Shown: one piece after another, positions 17,169 through 24,474 of the stretch | Layout: every line of letters starts with the position of its first letter | How positions within the stretch are numbered: the stretch's first letter is position 1 | Assembly (NCBI GenBank): GCA_023402845.1 | Contig: JAEYFP010000036.1 | Coordinates: forward strand, 1-32,791 | Source: Bacillota bacterium | GTDB lineage: Bacteria; Bacillota; Clostridia; Lachnospirales; Lachnospiraceae | DNA length: 32,791 nt | Direction: 5' to 3' | The notes under the pieces: model-generated | What the model saw: only the letters and a program-made list of their open reading frames with translations | The model's database searches: none | What the model was told of the DNA's origin: nothing | Program-made: the position numbers and the translations under genes

Positions 17169-18011
17169 ATGAAAAATAGTAATGGTAAAAAACGAAATAT
17201 AAAAAAGCAGTATTTGATTGCGGCGGCAGTCTGCATAGTGAGCGGAGCTGCACTTACCGGAATTTACAGCTATGAGTGGGAGCGTTCTCATTCAGAGGGC
17301 TACATCGTTGATCTGACGGATATTGAAGATTCGGAAAAGGAAATCGCAGAAATTGATAAAAAGGCAGTGGAATCCCAAAATGCGAAAGCGGAAAATTTCT
17401 CTAATGAGGATATTTTCGGCTGGGATAACGTAATGGACGCAACGGATGAAGTAAATCCGGCAAGCGATACCGTCGCCGAGGAAGAAGAAGCGCAGAACAC
17501 GGCTGACAGGATTGTTGTCGAAGACCAGACCGGACAAACGGAGGATGAGCAGGAGCTTGAGGTGGCTGAGGCGATTACCCAGCCGGTGAGCTTGAGCTTT
17601 GCGGAAGGAGATAAGCTAAGCTGGCCGCTTGCCGGGAATGTCATTATGAATTACAGCATGGATAAGAGCATTTATTTTGCGACGCTGAACCAGTACAAGT
17701 ACAATCCGGCAATTATCATTCAAGCAGCGGAAAGTACGCCTGTGACTGCGGTGCGTAGGGGTCAGGTTGTCAATATCGAAGAGAAGGCGGATATCGGAAC
17801 GACGATGGTGATGGATCTTGGAAATGATTACAAGGTAACCTACGGACAGCTTAAGGATCTGGCGGTATCAGCCGGTCAGGTCGTAGAAGCCGGAGATGTC
17901 ATCGGCTATGTGAATACACCGACAAAGTATTATAGTGTGGAAGGAAGCAATTTGTATTTGAAATTGCAGCATGGTGATGCGGCGGTGAATCCGATGGTAT
18001 ATCTGCAATAA
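17169..18011 (+). CDS. spoIIQ: SpoIIQ-like LytM-fold (M23-type, degenerate) sporulation membrane protein
   Basis: 280 aa: one N-terminal TM (about residues 13-30), a long acidic linker, and a C-terminal LytM fold (WPLAGNVIMNYSMDK to AVNPMVYLQ). The zinc ligands of active M23 enzymes are missing. No HxxxD is seen in the first motif, and the final HxH is replaced by YLK in SNLYLKLQH. It is therefore probably structural, like the Bacillus SpoIIQ that docks SpoIIIAH across the forespore septum. The ATG at 17169 with GAGGTGA upstream is preferred over a TTG overlapping spoIID. Position directly after spoIID supports the assignment. In Bacillus spoIIQ is a sigma-F gene; no clear sigma-F promoter was found in the 73-nt gap. 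Confidence 0.8.
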   Translation: MKNSNGKKRNIKKQYLIAAAVCIVSGAALTGIYSYEWERSHSEGYIVDLTDIEDSEKEIAEIDKKAVESQNAKAENFSNEDIFGWDNVMDATDEVNPASDTVAEEEEAQNTADRIVVEDQTGQTEDEQELEVAEAITQPVSLSFAEGDKLSWPLAGNVIMNYSMDKSIYFATLNQYKYNPAIIIQAAESTPVTAVRRGQVVNIEEKADIGTTMVMDLGNDYKVTYGQLKDLAVSAGQVVEAGDVIGYVNTPTKYYSVEGSNLYLKLQHGDAAVNPMVYLQ

Positions 18012-18015
18012 GTTA

Positions 18016-18318
18016 TTATTCCGCACTACTGCAGGGACAGCCGGCAGGCGAAAAATCTGCAGGCAGCAGATTTTTCGGTAAATCAAGCAGCTTTCTTTTT
18101 TGAACAGCAGAAAGCTGCTTGATTGCATATTCACGCTTCATGGCCGCCTCCCTGGTCAGAAATTCTTCGTAGTAGACAAGCGTAACAGGGCGGCGGGCCC
18201 TTGTATACTTGGAGGCCGTTCCGGCATTATGAGCCTCAAGACGTTTCTTTAAATCATTTGTCCAGCCCGTATACAGCGATTTGTCGCTGCATTCCAGTAT
18301 GTAAGTATAGCCTTTCAT
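18016..18318 (-). CDS. GIY-YIG domain protein (YhbQ/UPF0213 type)
   Basis: 100-aa stand-alone GIY-YIG nuclease-fold protein. The motif reads YTYILECSDKSLYTGWT, followed by LKKRLEAHNAG, ASKYTRARRPVTLVY, then the conserved E in EAAMKREYAIK. Such small proteins are widespread; some are reported as DNA endonucleases, though the cellular role is unsettled. GGAGG lies 6 nt before the ATG. It converges with the SpoIIQ-like gene, with only 4 nt between stops, and is divergent from the hemolysin III gene. Confidence 0.92.
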   Translation of the reverse strand: MKGYTYILECSDKSLYTGWTNDLKKRLEAHNAGTASKYTRARRPVTLVYYEEFLTREAAMKREYAIKQLSAVQKRKLLDLPKNLLPADFSPAGCPCSSAE

Positions 18319-18349
18319 AAAAAACCTCCATTAATTAATGAAAAACGAC

Positions 18350-18378
18350 TTGCACATTTAAACAAGGTATAGTAATAT
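18350..18378 (+). promoter_or_regulatory. Weak candidate promoter for the hemolysin III gene
   Basis: TTGCAC (18350-18355), 17-nt spacer, TAATAT (18373-18378). An overlapping TATAAT at 18376-18381 would need a 20-nt spacer. Confidence 0.3.
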
Positions 18379-18442
18379 AATATTAGCAACAAGTAGTATT
18401 AAAAACTATGTGAAGTAGTAATGATAGAAAGGAGAAGTTGTT

Positions 18443-19096
18443 ATGTTACAAAAAATAAGAGAACCGGGCAGCGCAATTACCCATTTTATAGGAGTCATTT
18501 TTTCAGTTGCGGCGGCATTGCCGCTAATTGCAAGGGCAGCTCAGACTAGTGCGGTCAACGCAGCGGCGATGGCGGTTTTTGTGATGAGCATGTTTTTGCT
18601 CTATTCGGCAAGTACCACCTATCATTCTGTCAGGCTGCGGGCTTCCGTAATTAAGGTATTCCGCAAGATTGACCATATGATGATTTTTATATTAATTGCG
18701 GGTTCCTATACGCCTGTATGTCTGATTGTACTAAAAGGTCCGATAGGTACGGCCATGCTCTGCGCGGTGTGGGGAATTGCCCTTGCCGGTATTTTGTTCA
18801 AGGCATTCTGGGTGACTTGTCCGAAATGGGTTTCATCCGTACTGTATATCGGAATGGGATGGACCTGTGTATTTGCTTTTGTTCCGTTGTGGAATCTCCT
18901 CCCCGCAGCAGCGTTTGCCTTGCTTCTGGCAGGCGGACTTCTGTATACGGTGGGCGGCATCATCTATGCACTAAAACTTCCGATTTTTAACAGCCGGCAT
19001 GTCAATTTCGGCTCCCATGAAATCTTCCATTTGTTTGTGCTGGCCGGCAGCTTCTGCCATTTCATTTTTATGTATGTCTATGTCGCAAATATGTAG
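18443..19096 (+). CDS. trhA: Hemolysin III / TrhA family seven-TM membrane protein (PAQR superfamily)
   Basis: 217-aa polytopic membrane protein with seven predicted helices. Family histidine motifs are present: ITHFIGV near the N-terminus, TTYHS, KIDHMMIF, and GSHEIFHLFVLAGSFCHF near the C-terminus. These conserved His/Asp residues resemble the metal site of PAQR proteins. The bacterial family has been called hemolysin III and, more recently, TrhA, linked to membrane energy homeostasis. It is not good evidence of a toxin. GGAGAAG precedes the ATG. A 12-bp hairpin follows the stop. Confidence 0.92.
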   Translation: MLQKIREPGSAITHFIGVIFSVAAALPLIARAAQTSAVNAAAMAVFVMSMFLLYSASTTYHSVRLRASVIKVFRKIDHMMIFILIAGSYTPVCLIVLKGPIGTAMLCAVWGIALAGILFKAFWVTCPKWVSSVLYIGMGWTCVFAFVPLWNLLPAAAFALLLAGGLLYTVGGIIYALKLPIFNSRHVNFGSHEIFHLFVLAGSFCHFIFMYVYVANM

Positions 19097-19100
19097 TACG

Positions 19101-19135
19101 AAATCATAGAGGCGGTTATCCCTCCTCTATGATTT
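19101..19135. terminator. Hairpin between trhA and the opposing small gene
   Basis: A perfect 12-bp stem (19101-19112 with 19124-19135) with an 11-nt loop. No good T-run follows on either strand, and its right arm lies within the last codons of the minus-strand gene. It may still serve as a shared 3' hairpin. Confidence 0.45.
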
Positions 19136-19382
19136 GTATTTCCAGATAATCAAAGTCGATGGTATCAATAAAATTATCCTGTGAAAAGCGAGTCTTGGAA
19201 TGACGCCTGAATTCTTCTGCTGTGGAATCCAGCCAGATTGGCTTGCTTAGGTCAAATTCATAGCAAATATCCTCAATTGCAGCAAAGACTTTATGTGTCC
19301 GCGTATCCTCTGTATCGTTGCAGATGACAGTGTCCCGCAGCATGCGATTGTCCTTAAAAATTCTAGCCCATAAACGAAACAT
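19116..19382 (-). CDS. Conserved-looking small protein of unknown function
   Basis: 88 aa, not recognised. The start at 19382 is chosen because GGGAGG lies 6 nt upstream, giving an N-terminus MFRLWARIFKDNRM; longer in-frame starts lack this. Composition is soluble and acidic (ending EIQIIEEG), with no signal peptide, membrane segment or known motif. It sits alone between the convergent trhA and the divergent alarmone synthetase, and its last codons overlap a 12-bp hairpin. The strong ribosome site argues for real translation; function unknown. Confidence 0.6.
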   Translation of the reverse strand: MFRLWARIFKDNRMLRDTVICNDTEDTRTHKVFAAIEDICYEFDLSKPIWLDSTAEEFRRHSKTRFSQDNFIDTIDFDYLEIQIIEEG

Positions 19383-19481
19383 GGATTTCCTCCCGAATTG
19401 TAAAATAATTTTTGCCGGCAAATGATTTTGCTTCATCATACCATAAATCTTCATATAATTCTTATTAAAATTTTATTAACA

Positions 19482-19512
19482 TTGTACAATGATCGGAAAT
19501 TTATGGTATAAT
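19482..19512 (+). promoter_or_regulatory. Candidate promoter for the small alarmone synthetase
   Basis: Perfect TATAAT at 19507-19512 with TTGTAC (19482-19487) at a 19-nt spacer, or TGTACA at 18 nt. The -10 is strong, the -35 imperfect. Confidence 0.45.
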
Positions 19513-19594
19513 AAAATCATAAAAACGGAGAAGGATTTCTGTTTTTTCCAAAGAAAAATAAACACAGGTAATCAATCATTGGAGTGTGAATTCA

Positions 19595-20284
19595 TTGGAA
19601 TTTAAAGTAAAAGGTTCGGAAGAGGTAGACAGCTGGCAGACTATTATTCTGCTGTACAATTCTGCGCTTAAGGAGATTGGGACAAAGCTTGAGATTTTAA
19701 ATGACGAGTTCCAGCATATCCACCAGTACAATCCGATAGAGCATATCAAGTCAAGAATCAAAACCCCGGAAAGCATCGTAAAGAAGCTGAAAAAACGGGG
19801 CTATGAGTCTACCATTGAAAACATGGTCAAGTATGTAAATGACATTGCCGGAATCAGAATTATCTGTTCCTTTACTTCCGATATCTATCGGATTGCGGAA
19901 ATGCTGCGCAATCAGAGTGATATCAAGGTGATTTCTGTAAAGGACTATATTCAGGCACCAAAGGAGAGCGGCTATAAGAGCTATCATATGCTTGTCTCCG
20001 TTCCGATTTATTTGTCGGACAGCGTCGTTGACACAAAAGTTGAGATCCAGATCCGCACGGTTGCGATGGATTTTTGGGCGAGTCTCGAGCACAAGATGAA
20101 TTACAAATTTGACAAGAATGCACCGGAGCATATCAAGCGTGAACTGTATGAATGCGCAAAGATGGTTTCAGAGCTGGATGAAAAGATGCTTTCCCTGAAT
20201 GAAGAGATTCAACAGGCAGTCGAAAAACAGGAAGCTGAAAAAAAAGAAGAACGGGAAGAAGAAAGAGCAAAGCAGATCGTATAA
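19595..20284 (+). CDS. relQ: Small alarmone synthetase (RelQ/YjbM-like GTP pyrophosphokinase)
   Basis: Cytoplasmic (p)ppGpp synthetase of about 229 aa, with only the synthetase domain; the HD hydrolase and TGS/ACT domains of long Rel are absent. RelA/SpoT-fold motifs include IKSRIKTPESIVKKLKKRG, VNDIAGIRIICSFTSDIY, KESGYKSYHMLVSVP, and VEIQIRTVAMDFWASLEHKM. The C-terminus is a charged helix rich in Glu/Lys. The TTG at 19595 is favoured because GGAGTG is 8 nt upstream; a GTG at 19586 overlaps that site. Expected to make (p)ppGpp from GTP/GDP and ATP under stress. A GC-rich hairpin follows the stop. Confidence 0.92.
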   Translation: MEFKVKGSEEVDSWQTIILLYNSALKEIGTKLEILNDEFQHIHQYNPIEHIKSRIKTPESIVKKLKKRGYESTIENMVKYVNDIAGIRIICSFTSDIYRIAEMLRNQSDIKVISVKDYIQAPKESGYKSYHMLVSVPIYLSDSVVDTKVEIQIRTVAMDFWASLEHKMNYKFDKNAPEHIKRELYECAKMVSELDEKMLSLNEEIQQAVEKQEAEKKEEREEERAKQIV

Positions 20285-20293
20285 AATGAGGAG

Positions 20294-20322
20294 TGCCCAG
20301 GTGGATGAGAATCACCTGGGCA
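20294..20322 (+). terminator. Hairpin after the alarmone synthetase
   Basis: TGCCCAGGTG and CACCTGGGCA form a perfect 10-bp stem with a 9-nt loop, 10 nt after the stop. No T-run follows, so termination strength is doubtful. The rest of the gap to 20497 is A/T-rich with nothing recognised. Confidence 0.5.
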
Positions 20323-20497
20323 ATATTATGAAAAAATTTATCTAACAAACAATTGATATTCTCCTTTAGGAGCTATTCATAGTGTAGCAATAATATATGA
20401 ATAAAGTATGAACAACATGTGAAAGAATAGTTAATATTTACAAAAAAGAAAATGAATGAATAAAGGAATTATACAGATTGCACAAATTGGGAAGTGC

Positions 20498-20526
20498 TTG
20501 TAATCACCGAGAAATGATGATAAAAT
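20498..20526 (+). promoter_or_regulatory. Candidate promoter for the coiled-coil protein operon
   Basis: TTGTAA (20498-20503), 17-nt spacer, TAAAAT (20521-20526), 36 nt before the start. Confidence 0.5.
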
Positions 20527-20561
20527 GTAAAAAAATAGTCTCATGAAAAATGGAGGTAGGT

Positions 20562-21311
20562 ATGGACGGATTTAGAGAAAGGCTTAGCGGAAGATTTGAG
20601 CGTTCCTCGGAAAGAGGCGGCTTGGATAGAAGCAGTGCGGATAGATACGAAAGAAGCCAGAGAAGCACGGCGGCAGGAAGCCTCGACGGCTCCGGCATAA
20701 AAGTGGTTACCGAAGTGATTGACAAGAGCAATACAAAGCAGCTTGAAATCATCAGCGATTTTTTTGACGAGGCGAAGGATGAAAGGGCTGCAATCGGAAA
20801 GGAGTTATTGCAGGCCTTGGATGAAAATACGGAAATTCTCGATAAAAATGCAGAAATGATCCGTCATCATACGGAACTTTTAAACGATATCAGGGTTGAT
20901 TTGTCGGAACAGGTGCGCACACCGGCGCAGGCACCCGTGCACGTACCGTCTGTGGACAGTACGGCAAAAGAAGAGATTATGCAGGCGGTACTTGGAAATA
21001 CTACCCTATTAAACATGGTCAGACAGGAGATTGCAGCGTCCAGAGAAGTTTTGGCGGAGCCGTCAGCAGAGGAACCTTCTTTAAATATGGAAGCAATTGA
21101 CACCTATTTTAAAAATATGGAAGACCATGTACACAAGGAAAATGTCAAGTGCTATCGAAATGTGCAGGCAGTTGTCACGGAGCAGAGTGCGCAGACCGTT
21201 GAGCAGACAAAGAAAAGTCTCGGCACCTTGAAGGTATTTACCATTATTTCAATCGTGCTGTCCATCGTCAATATCGGATTGCTGGCGGCATATATTTTCG
21301 GGGTTATCTGA
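20562..21311 (+). CDS. Tail-anchored coiled-coil membrane protein, unknown function
   Basis: 249 aa, not recognised. Residues of about 1-45 are Arg/Ser/Gly-rich with repeated R-x-x-R-S patterns (FRERLSGRFERSSERGG). Residues of about 50-100 are helical and heptad-like, a Pro/Ala-rich linker follows (VRTPAQAPVHVPS), then another helical part. The last 25 residues form one TM helix ending at the C-terminus, which implies a tail-anchored protein with its bulk in the cytoplasm. The ATG at 20562 has GGAGG 5 nt upstream; an ATG at 20550 overlaps that site. Its stop TGA is immediately followed by the ATG of the flavin-reductase gene, so the two are coupled. Confidence 0.8.
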   Translation: MDGFRERLSGRFERSSERGGLDRSSADRYERSQRSTAAGSLDGSGIKVVTEVIDKSNTKQLEIISDFFDEAKDERAAIGKELLQALDENTEILDKNAEMIRHHTELLNDIRVDLSEQVRTPAQAPVHVPSVDSTAKEEIMQAVLGNTTLLNMVRQEIAASREVLAEPSAEEPSLNMEAIDTYFKNMEDHVHKENVKCYRNVQAVVTEQSAQTVEQTKKSLGTLKVFTIISIVLSIVNIGLLAAYIFGVI

Positions 21312-21899
21312 ATGGGAAAAATAGAATGGAAGCCGGGCAATATGCTTTATCCTCTGCCGGCCGTACTGATCAGTGTGTGCGGCAAAGAGGGGAAGGATAA
21401 TGTATTTACCGCAGCCTGGGCGGGCACGGTTTGTACAAATCCGCCGATGGTATCCGTATCTGTTCGCCCCGAACGCTATTCCTATCATATGATTCGTGAG
21501 ACCGGTGAATTTGTGATCAACCTGACGACGGAAAGTATGGCACGTGCCGTCGATTATTGCGGAGTGAAGTCGGGAAGAGATGTCAATAAATTTAAGGAAA
21601 TGAACCTCAAGACGCAGCCGGCGTCAAAGGTTTCCTGCCTGCTTTTGCAGGATAGTCCGGTGAATATCGAATGCCGGGTAATAAAAACAGAAGAGCTTGG
21701 AAGTCATCATATGTTTCTGGCCAAGGTGCTGGCCGTACATGTGGAGGATTCCTATATGGACGGCCAGAAATTCCGGCTTTCGGATTCCCGTCCGATCGTA
21801 TATTCCCACGGTGAATATTATGGTATCGGCAGCCTGCTGGGCAGTTTCGGCTACAGCGTGAAAAAAGAAAAGTCAAATAGAAAACAAAAGAGTCTGTGA
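21312..21899 (+). CDS. Flavin reductase-like FMN-binding protein
   Basis: 195 aa with the flavin reductase-like split-barrel domain: PLPAVLISVCGKEGKDNVFTAAW at the N-terminus, TNPPMVSVSVRPERYSYHMI, GEFVINLTTESM, then GSHHMFLAKVLAVHVEDSY. These proteins bind FMN and either reduce flavin for partner enzymes or act as clostridial flavoredoxin-like electron carriers. The partner is unknown. Translation starts directly after the TGA of the tail-anchored protein gene with no gap, suggesting translational coupling. A 12-bp terminator overlaps the stop codon. Confidence 0.88.
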   Translation: MGKIEWKPGNMLYPLPAVLISVCGKEGKDNVFTAAWAGTVCTNPPMVSVSVRPERYSYHMIRETGEFVINLTTESMARAVDYCGVKSGRDVNKFKEMNLKTQPASKVSCLLLQDSPVNIECRVIKTEELGSHHMFLAKVLAVHVEDSYMDGQKFRLSDSRPIVYSHGEYYGIGSLLGSFGYSVKKEKSNRKQKSL

Positions 21900-21916
21900 G
21901 CAGGCTCTTTTGTTTT
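21881..21916 (+). terminator. Intrinsic terminator after the flavin-reductase gene
   Basis: AAAACAAAAGAG (21881-21892) pairs with CTCTTTTGTTTT (21905-21916), a perfect 12-bp stem with the T-rich arm as tail. It spans the stop codon. Confidence 0.8.
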
Positions 21917-21917
21917 A

Positions 21918-21926
21918 TGCTATACT
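21918..21926 (+). promoter_or_regulatory. Extended -10 promoter for the diguanylate cyclase
   Basis: TGCTATACT (TG-n-TATACT) directly after the preceding terminator, 55 nt before the ATG. No good -35. Confidence 0.4.
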
Positions 21927-21980
21927 AATTGGACAAGCCGGAAGGATCTCATTGCTTACCATTTAACAGGGGGATTACAT

Positions 21981-23069
21981 ATGACTCAGATTGTTCGCGA
22001 TCTATTTATAAACGCATGTATCTTAATTGCTGCAGTTTCCTTGAGTAATACATTTTTGAAAAGGTTTCTCTGCCCATCTCAAAAGATAGGTGAAAGTCTG
22101 CTGAACGGTTCACTGGCCGGAGCACTTGGATGTATCCTGATGATATTCAGTGTCGATATTACGCCGACCCAAATTATTGATTTTCGCTTAATACCGATTA
22201 TTATAATGGCACTCTACTATTCTCCTCTTTCGGCGATGACTGCTGCTGTTATTATCAGTTTCTTTCGTATTGCCAATTTTGGATTAAATATTGCATCGAT
22301 TTCGGCAGTGATTGTTGCGATGATCATTGGAGCAGGATGTATACCAATATCCCGCCTTCCAATCAAAATGAGCTACAAATGGATTTACTCTGTTTTATTT
22401 TTATTTGTCATCGTCGCCGCTGTGTCGGCTGTATTATTGGACCCTGCTGTATTCTGGATCGTCATGACCATCTATTTTATAGGGATTGTGAGTATTAGTT
22501 TCGGACTCTATCATCTTCTGCGCGTGTTGTTAGCAGCAAACATAGAACATGAACGGATAGCAGAAGAAGCAAAAACAGATTACCTCACAGGGATTTCCAA
22601 TTTAAGGGATATGCAGGAAGCCTTTCATAATTCCTTGAAAGCTGCCGAAGAAAGAAAAGAGCCTCTTTCCGTGATGTATGTTGATATCGATGATTTTAAA
22701 CAAATTAATGATACCTACGGCCACCTTGAGGGTGATAAGGTGTTGAAGAATGTGGCCCGCACTCTGCTGAGTGTCTGTAAGAGCACCGACATCGTATCAC
22801 GCAGGGGAGGGGATGAATTTACTGTTCTGCTGATTGACTGTAATTTGGAAAAGGCGAAGAAGGCTGCGGAGCGGCTTCGCAGAAGTGTTGAACAGCATGA
22901 ATACCTTTCCGGATCCGGGATAAAACACAAAATTACCGTTTCCATTGGTCTTTCTTCTTATCCGGAAACGACTGCCGACGGAACATTGCTGATTGAGCAG
23001 GCGGATCGCGCTCTTTATCAAGCAAAATCAGCAGGCAAAAACTCCTTTCAATATGCCGAGCCGTTATAG
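21981..23069 (+). CDS. Membrane diguanylate cyclase (5TM-LYT sensor + GGDEF)
   Basis: 362 aa. The N-terminal 180 residues hold five to six TM helices of the LytS/YhcK 5TMR-LYT type (LNGSLAGALGCILMIF, then DFRLIPIIIMALYY, then FRIANFGLN). The GGDEF domain follows (DYLTGISNLRDM start), with an intact active-site GGDEF at residues 276-280 and MYVDIDDFKQINDTYGHLEGD. It should make c-di-GMP from two GTP. The inhibitory I-site position reads KSTD (267-270) instead of RxxD, so product inhibition may be weak. A GGGGGA site precedes the ATG. It converges with dinB, 8 nt between stops. An HD-GYP protein 5 kb away is a candidate counter-enzyme. Confidence 0.94.
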   Translation: MTQIVRDLFINACILIAAVSLSNTFLKRFLCPSQKIGESLLNGSLAGALGCILMIFSVDITPTQIIDFRLIPIIIMALYYSPLSAMTAAVIISFFRIANFGLNIASISAVIVAMIIGAGCIPISRLPIKMSYKWIYSVLFLFVIVAAVSAVLLDPAVFWIVMTIYFIGIVSISFGLYHLLRVLLAANIEHERIAEEAKTDYLTGISNLRDMQEAFHNSLKAAEERKEPLSVMYVDIDDFKQINDTYGHLEGDKVLKNVARTLLSVCKSTDIVSRRGGDEFTVLLIDCNLEKAKKAAERLRRSVEQHEYLSGSGIKHKITVSIGLSSYPETTADGTLLIEQADRALYQAKSAGKNSFQYAEPL

Positions 23070-23077
23070 ATGTCCTG

Positions 23078-24307
23078 TTAGGTGGATTTGTCTTTGCCGC
23101 CCTCAGCAGAAAGCTGGCTGCCGCGGACGATTGCCTGTTTGCCGTATTTTTGCCGGATTGTATCCAAAGCCGAATCCAGACGCTCCTGTTTTTCCGATTG
23201 TTTTTTATTTTCCCGGCCGTAATCAAACAGGTTTAGCTGCACGGGGGTCTGAATGTCAACAAGCTTGGCGGTCCGAATTCCGATCAGACGCACCGGATTT
23301 CCGTTCCAGAGACTTTGGTAAAGCTCTGCGCCGGCTTCATAGATGCTTCGGCTTGTGCTGACGGGTATATCAAACTGTTTTTGGTGCGAGAAGCTTGTAA
23401 AGTCCGCATATTTGATTTCCACAGTGATGACGCCGGCATGCCGGCCGTCCTCGCGGAGCCGACCGGCAACCGTATCGGCAAGTCTTAAAAGTACAGGCTG
23501 CGCATCCTCAAATGTCACTGCGTCCTCTGCAAGAGTTGTGGAATTGCCGATCCCCTTTAGTTGCTCCTGCTCGGAGGAGACCCCCGTATCGTCAATACCG
23601 TTTGCGTATTCCCACAACAGCCGCCCGTGACTCTTTAAATGGGAAACCAGGATGGCCGGGTCTGTTCGGGCGAGGTCCCCGATTGTGAATATCTCCAGAT
23701 TTTTTAAGCTGTTTACACTGGATCTGCCGCACATATAAAGCTCCTTGACCGACAGCGGCCAGAGCTTTTTTTGAAGTTCATCAGGAAAGAGCGTGTGAAT
23801 TTTGTCGGGCTTTTCAAAGTCCGATGCCATCTTTGCAAGCGCTCGCCTGGAAGAAATACCAATGTTGACCGTGTAGCCGAATTGGTCCCGGATCGTGTTT
23901 TTGATGAGCTGAGCGGCCACCAGGTAAGAGGAATATTTTTCCGTAATTGGGGTAAAATCCATAAAGCATTCATCAATGCTGACTTTTTCGACATCGGGGC
24001 TGATCGTATGAAGGAAGGCCATCAGCCGATTACTGTACTGCTCGTAAAGTGCATGGTCCGGTTCCGCGATAAAAAGGGACGGACACTTATTGAGCGCACT
24101 CGCGATCGTTTCGGCTGTTTCAATATGATAAGCCTTGGCGGGAATTGATTTTGCCAGCACGATGCCATGCCGGCTGCGCCTGTCGCCGCCGATAACGGAA
24201 GGAATTTTGCGCAAGTCGAAAGAAGGATCGTTTTTCAGACGCTCCACGGCGCTCCAGCTTAAATAAGCGGAATTGACATCGATATGAAATATAATTCTAT
24301 CATGCAT
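23078..24307 (-). CDS. dinB: DNA polymerase IV (Y-family translesion polymerase)
   Basis: 409 aa, error-prone lesion-bypass polymerase. Catalytic carboxylates are visible: D10 in FHIDVNSAYLSW, and D112/E113 in VSIDECFMDF. YTVNIGISSRRALAKMASDFEKPD is the palm motif, the little-finger domain follows, and near the C-terminus QLNLFDY is a typical beta-clamp binding motif. VNSAYLSW resembles the variant seen in clostridial Pol IV rather than E. coli. The ATG at 24307 has AAGAAGGTGA upstream; the in-frame extension to 24355 is not family-like. An extended -10 TGGTATACT lies just upstream. No LexA box was recognised. Confidence 0.95.
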   Translation of the reverse strand: MHDRIIFHIDVNSAYLSWSAVERLKNDPSFDLRKIPSVIGGDRRSRHGIVLAKSIPAKAYHIETAETIASALNKCPSLFIAEPDHALYEQYSNRLMAFLHTISPDVEKVSIDECFMDFTPITEKYSSYLVAAQLIKNTIRDQFGYTVNIGISSRRALAKMASDFEKPDKIHTLFPDELQKKLWPLSVKELYMCGRSSVNSLKNLEIFTIGDLARTDPAILVSHLKSHGRLLWEYANGIDDTGVSSEQEQLKGIGNSTTLAEDAVTFEDAQPVLLRLADTVAGRLREDGRHAGVITVEIKYADFTSFSHQKQFDIPVSTSRSIYEAGAELYQSLWNGNPVRLIGIRTAKLVDIQTPVQLNLFDYGRENKKQSEKQERLDSALDTIRQKYGKQAIVRGSQLSAEGGKDKST

Positions 24308-24327
24308 AAAAATCACCTTCTTAAGGT

Positions 24328-24336
24328 AGTATACCA
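24328..24336 (-). promoter_or_regulatory. Extended -10 promoter for dinB
   Basis: The minus strand reads TGGTATACT (TG-n-TATACT), about 20 nt before the dinB start codon. Confidence 0.45.
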
Positions 24337-24366
24337 CAAAATGCTTTGGCTCCATAAGATTCCTAC

Positions 24367-24395
24367 TTTACATAAGATATATTTATTGGTAGAAT
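24367..24395 (+). promoter_or_regulatory. Sigma-A promoter for the M23 endopeptidase
   Basis: TTTACA (24367-24372), 17-nt spacer, TAGAAT (24390-24395), with a leader of about 75 nt before the start. Divergent from dinB. Confidence 0.55.
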
Positions 24396-24474
24396 AATTT
24401 TATTACGGATTTATTACGGGCGTTGGATTTTCCGCGCCGCGGGCGTGTCGGCAAGAGCGTCGGGTGACTACTAT

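Noticed and set aside
18443..19096. Reading the hemolysin III protein as a toxin
   Set aside because: The family is a PAQR-like membrane protein found widely in non-pathogens; the name is historical.
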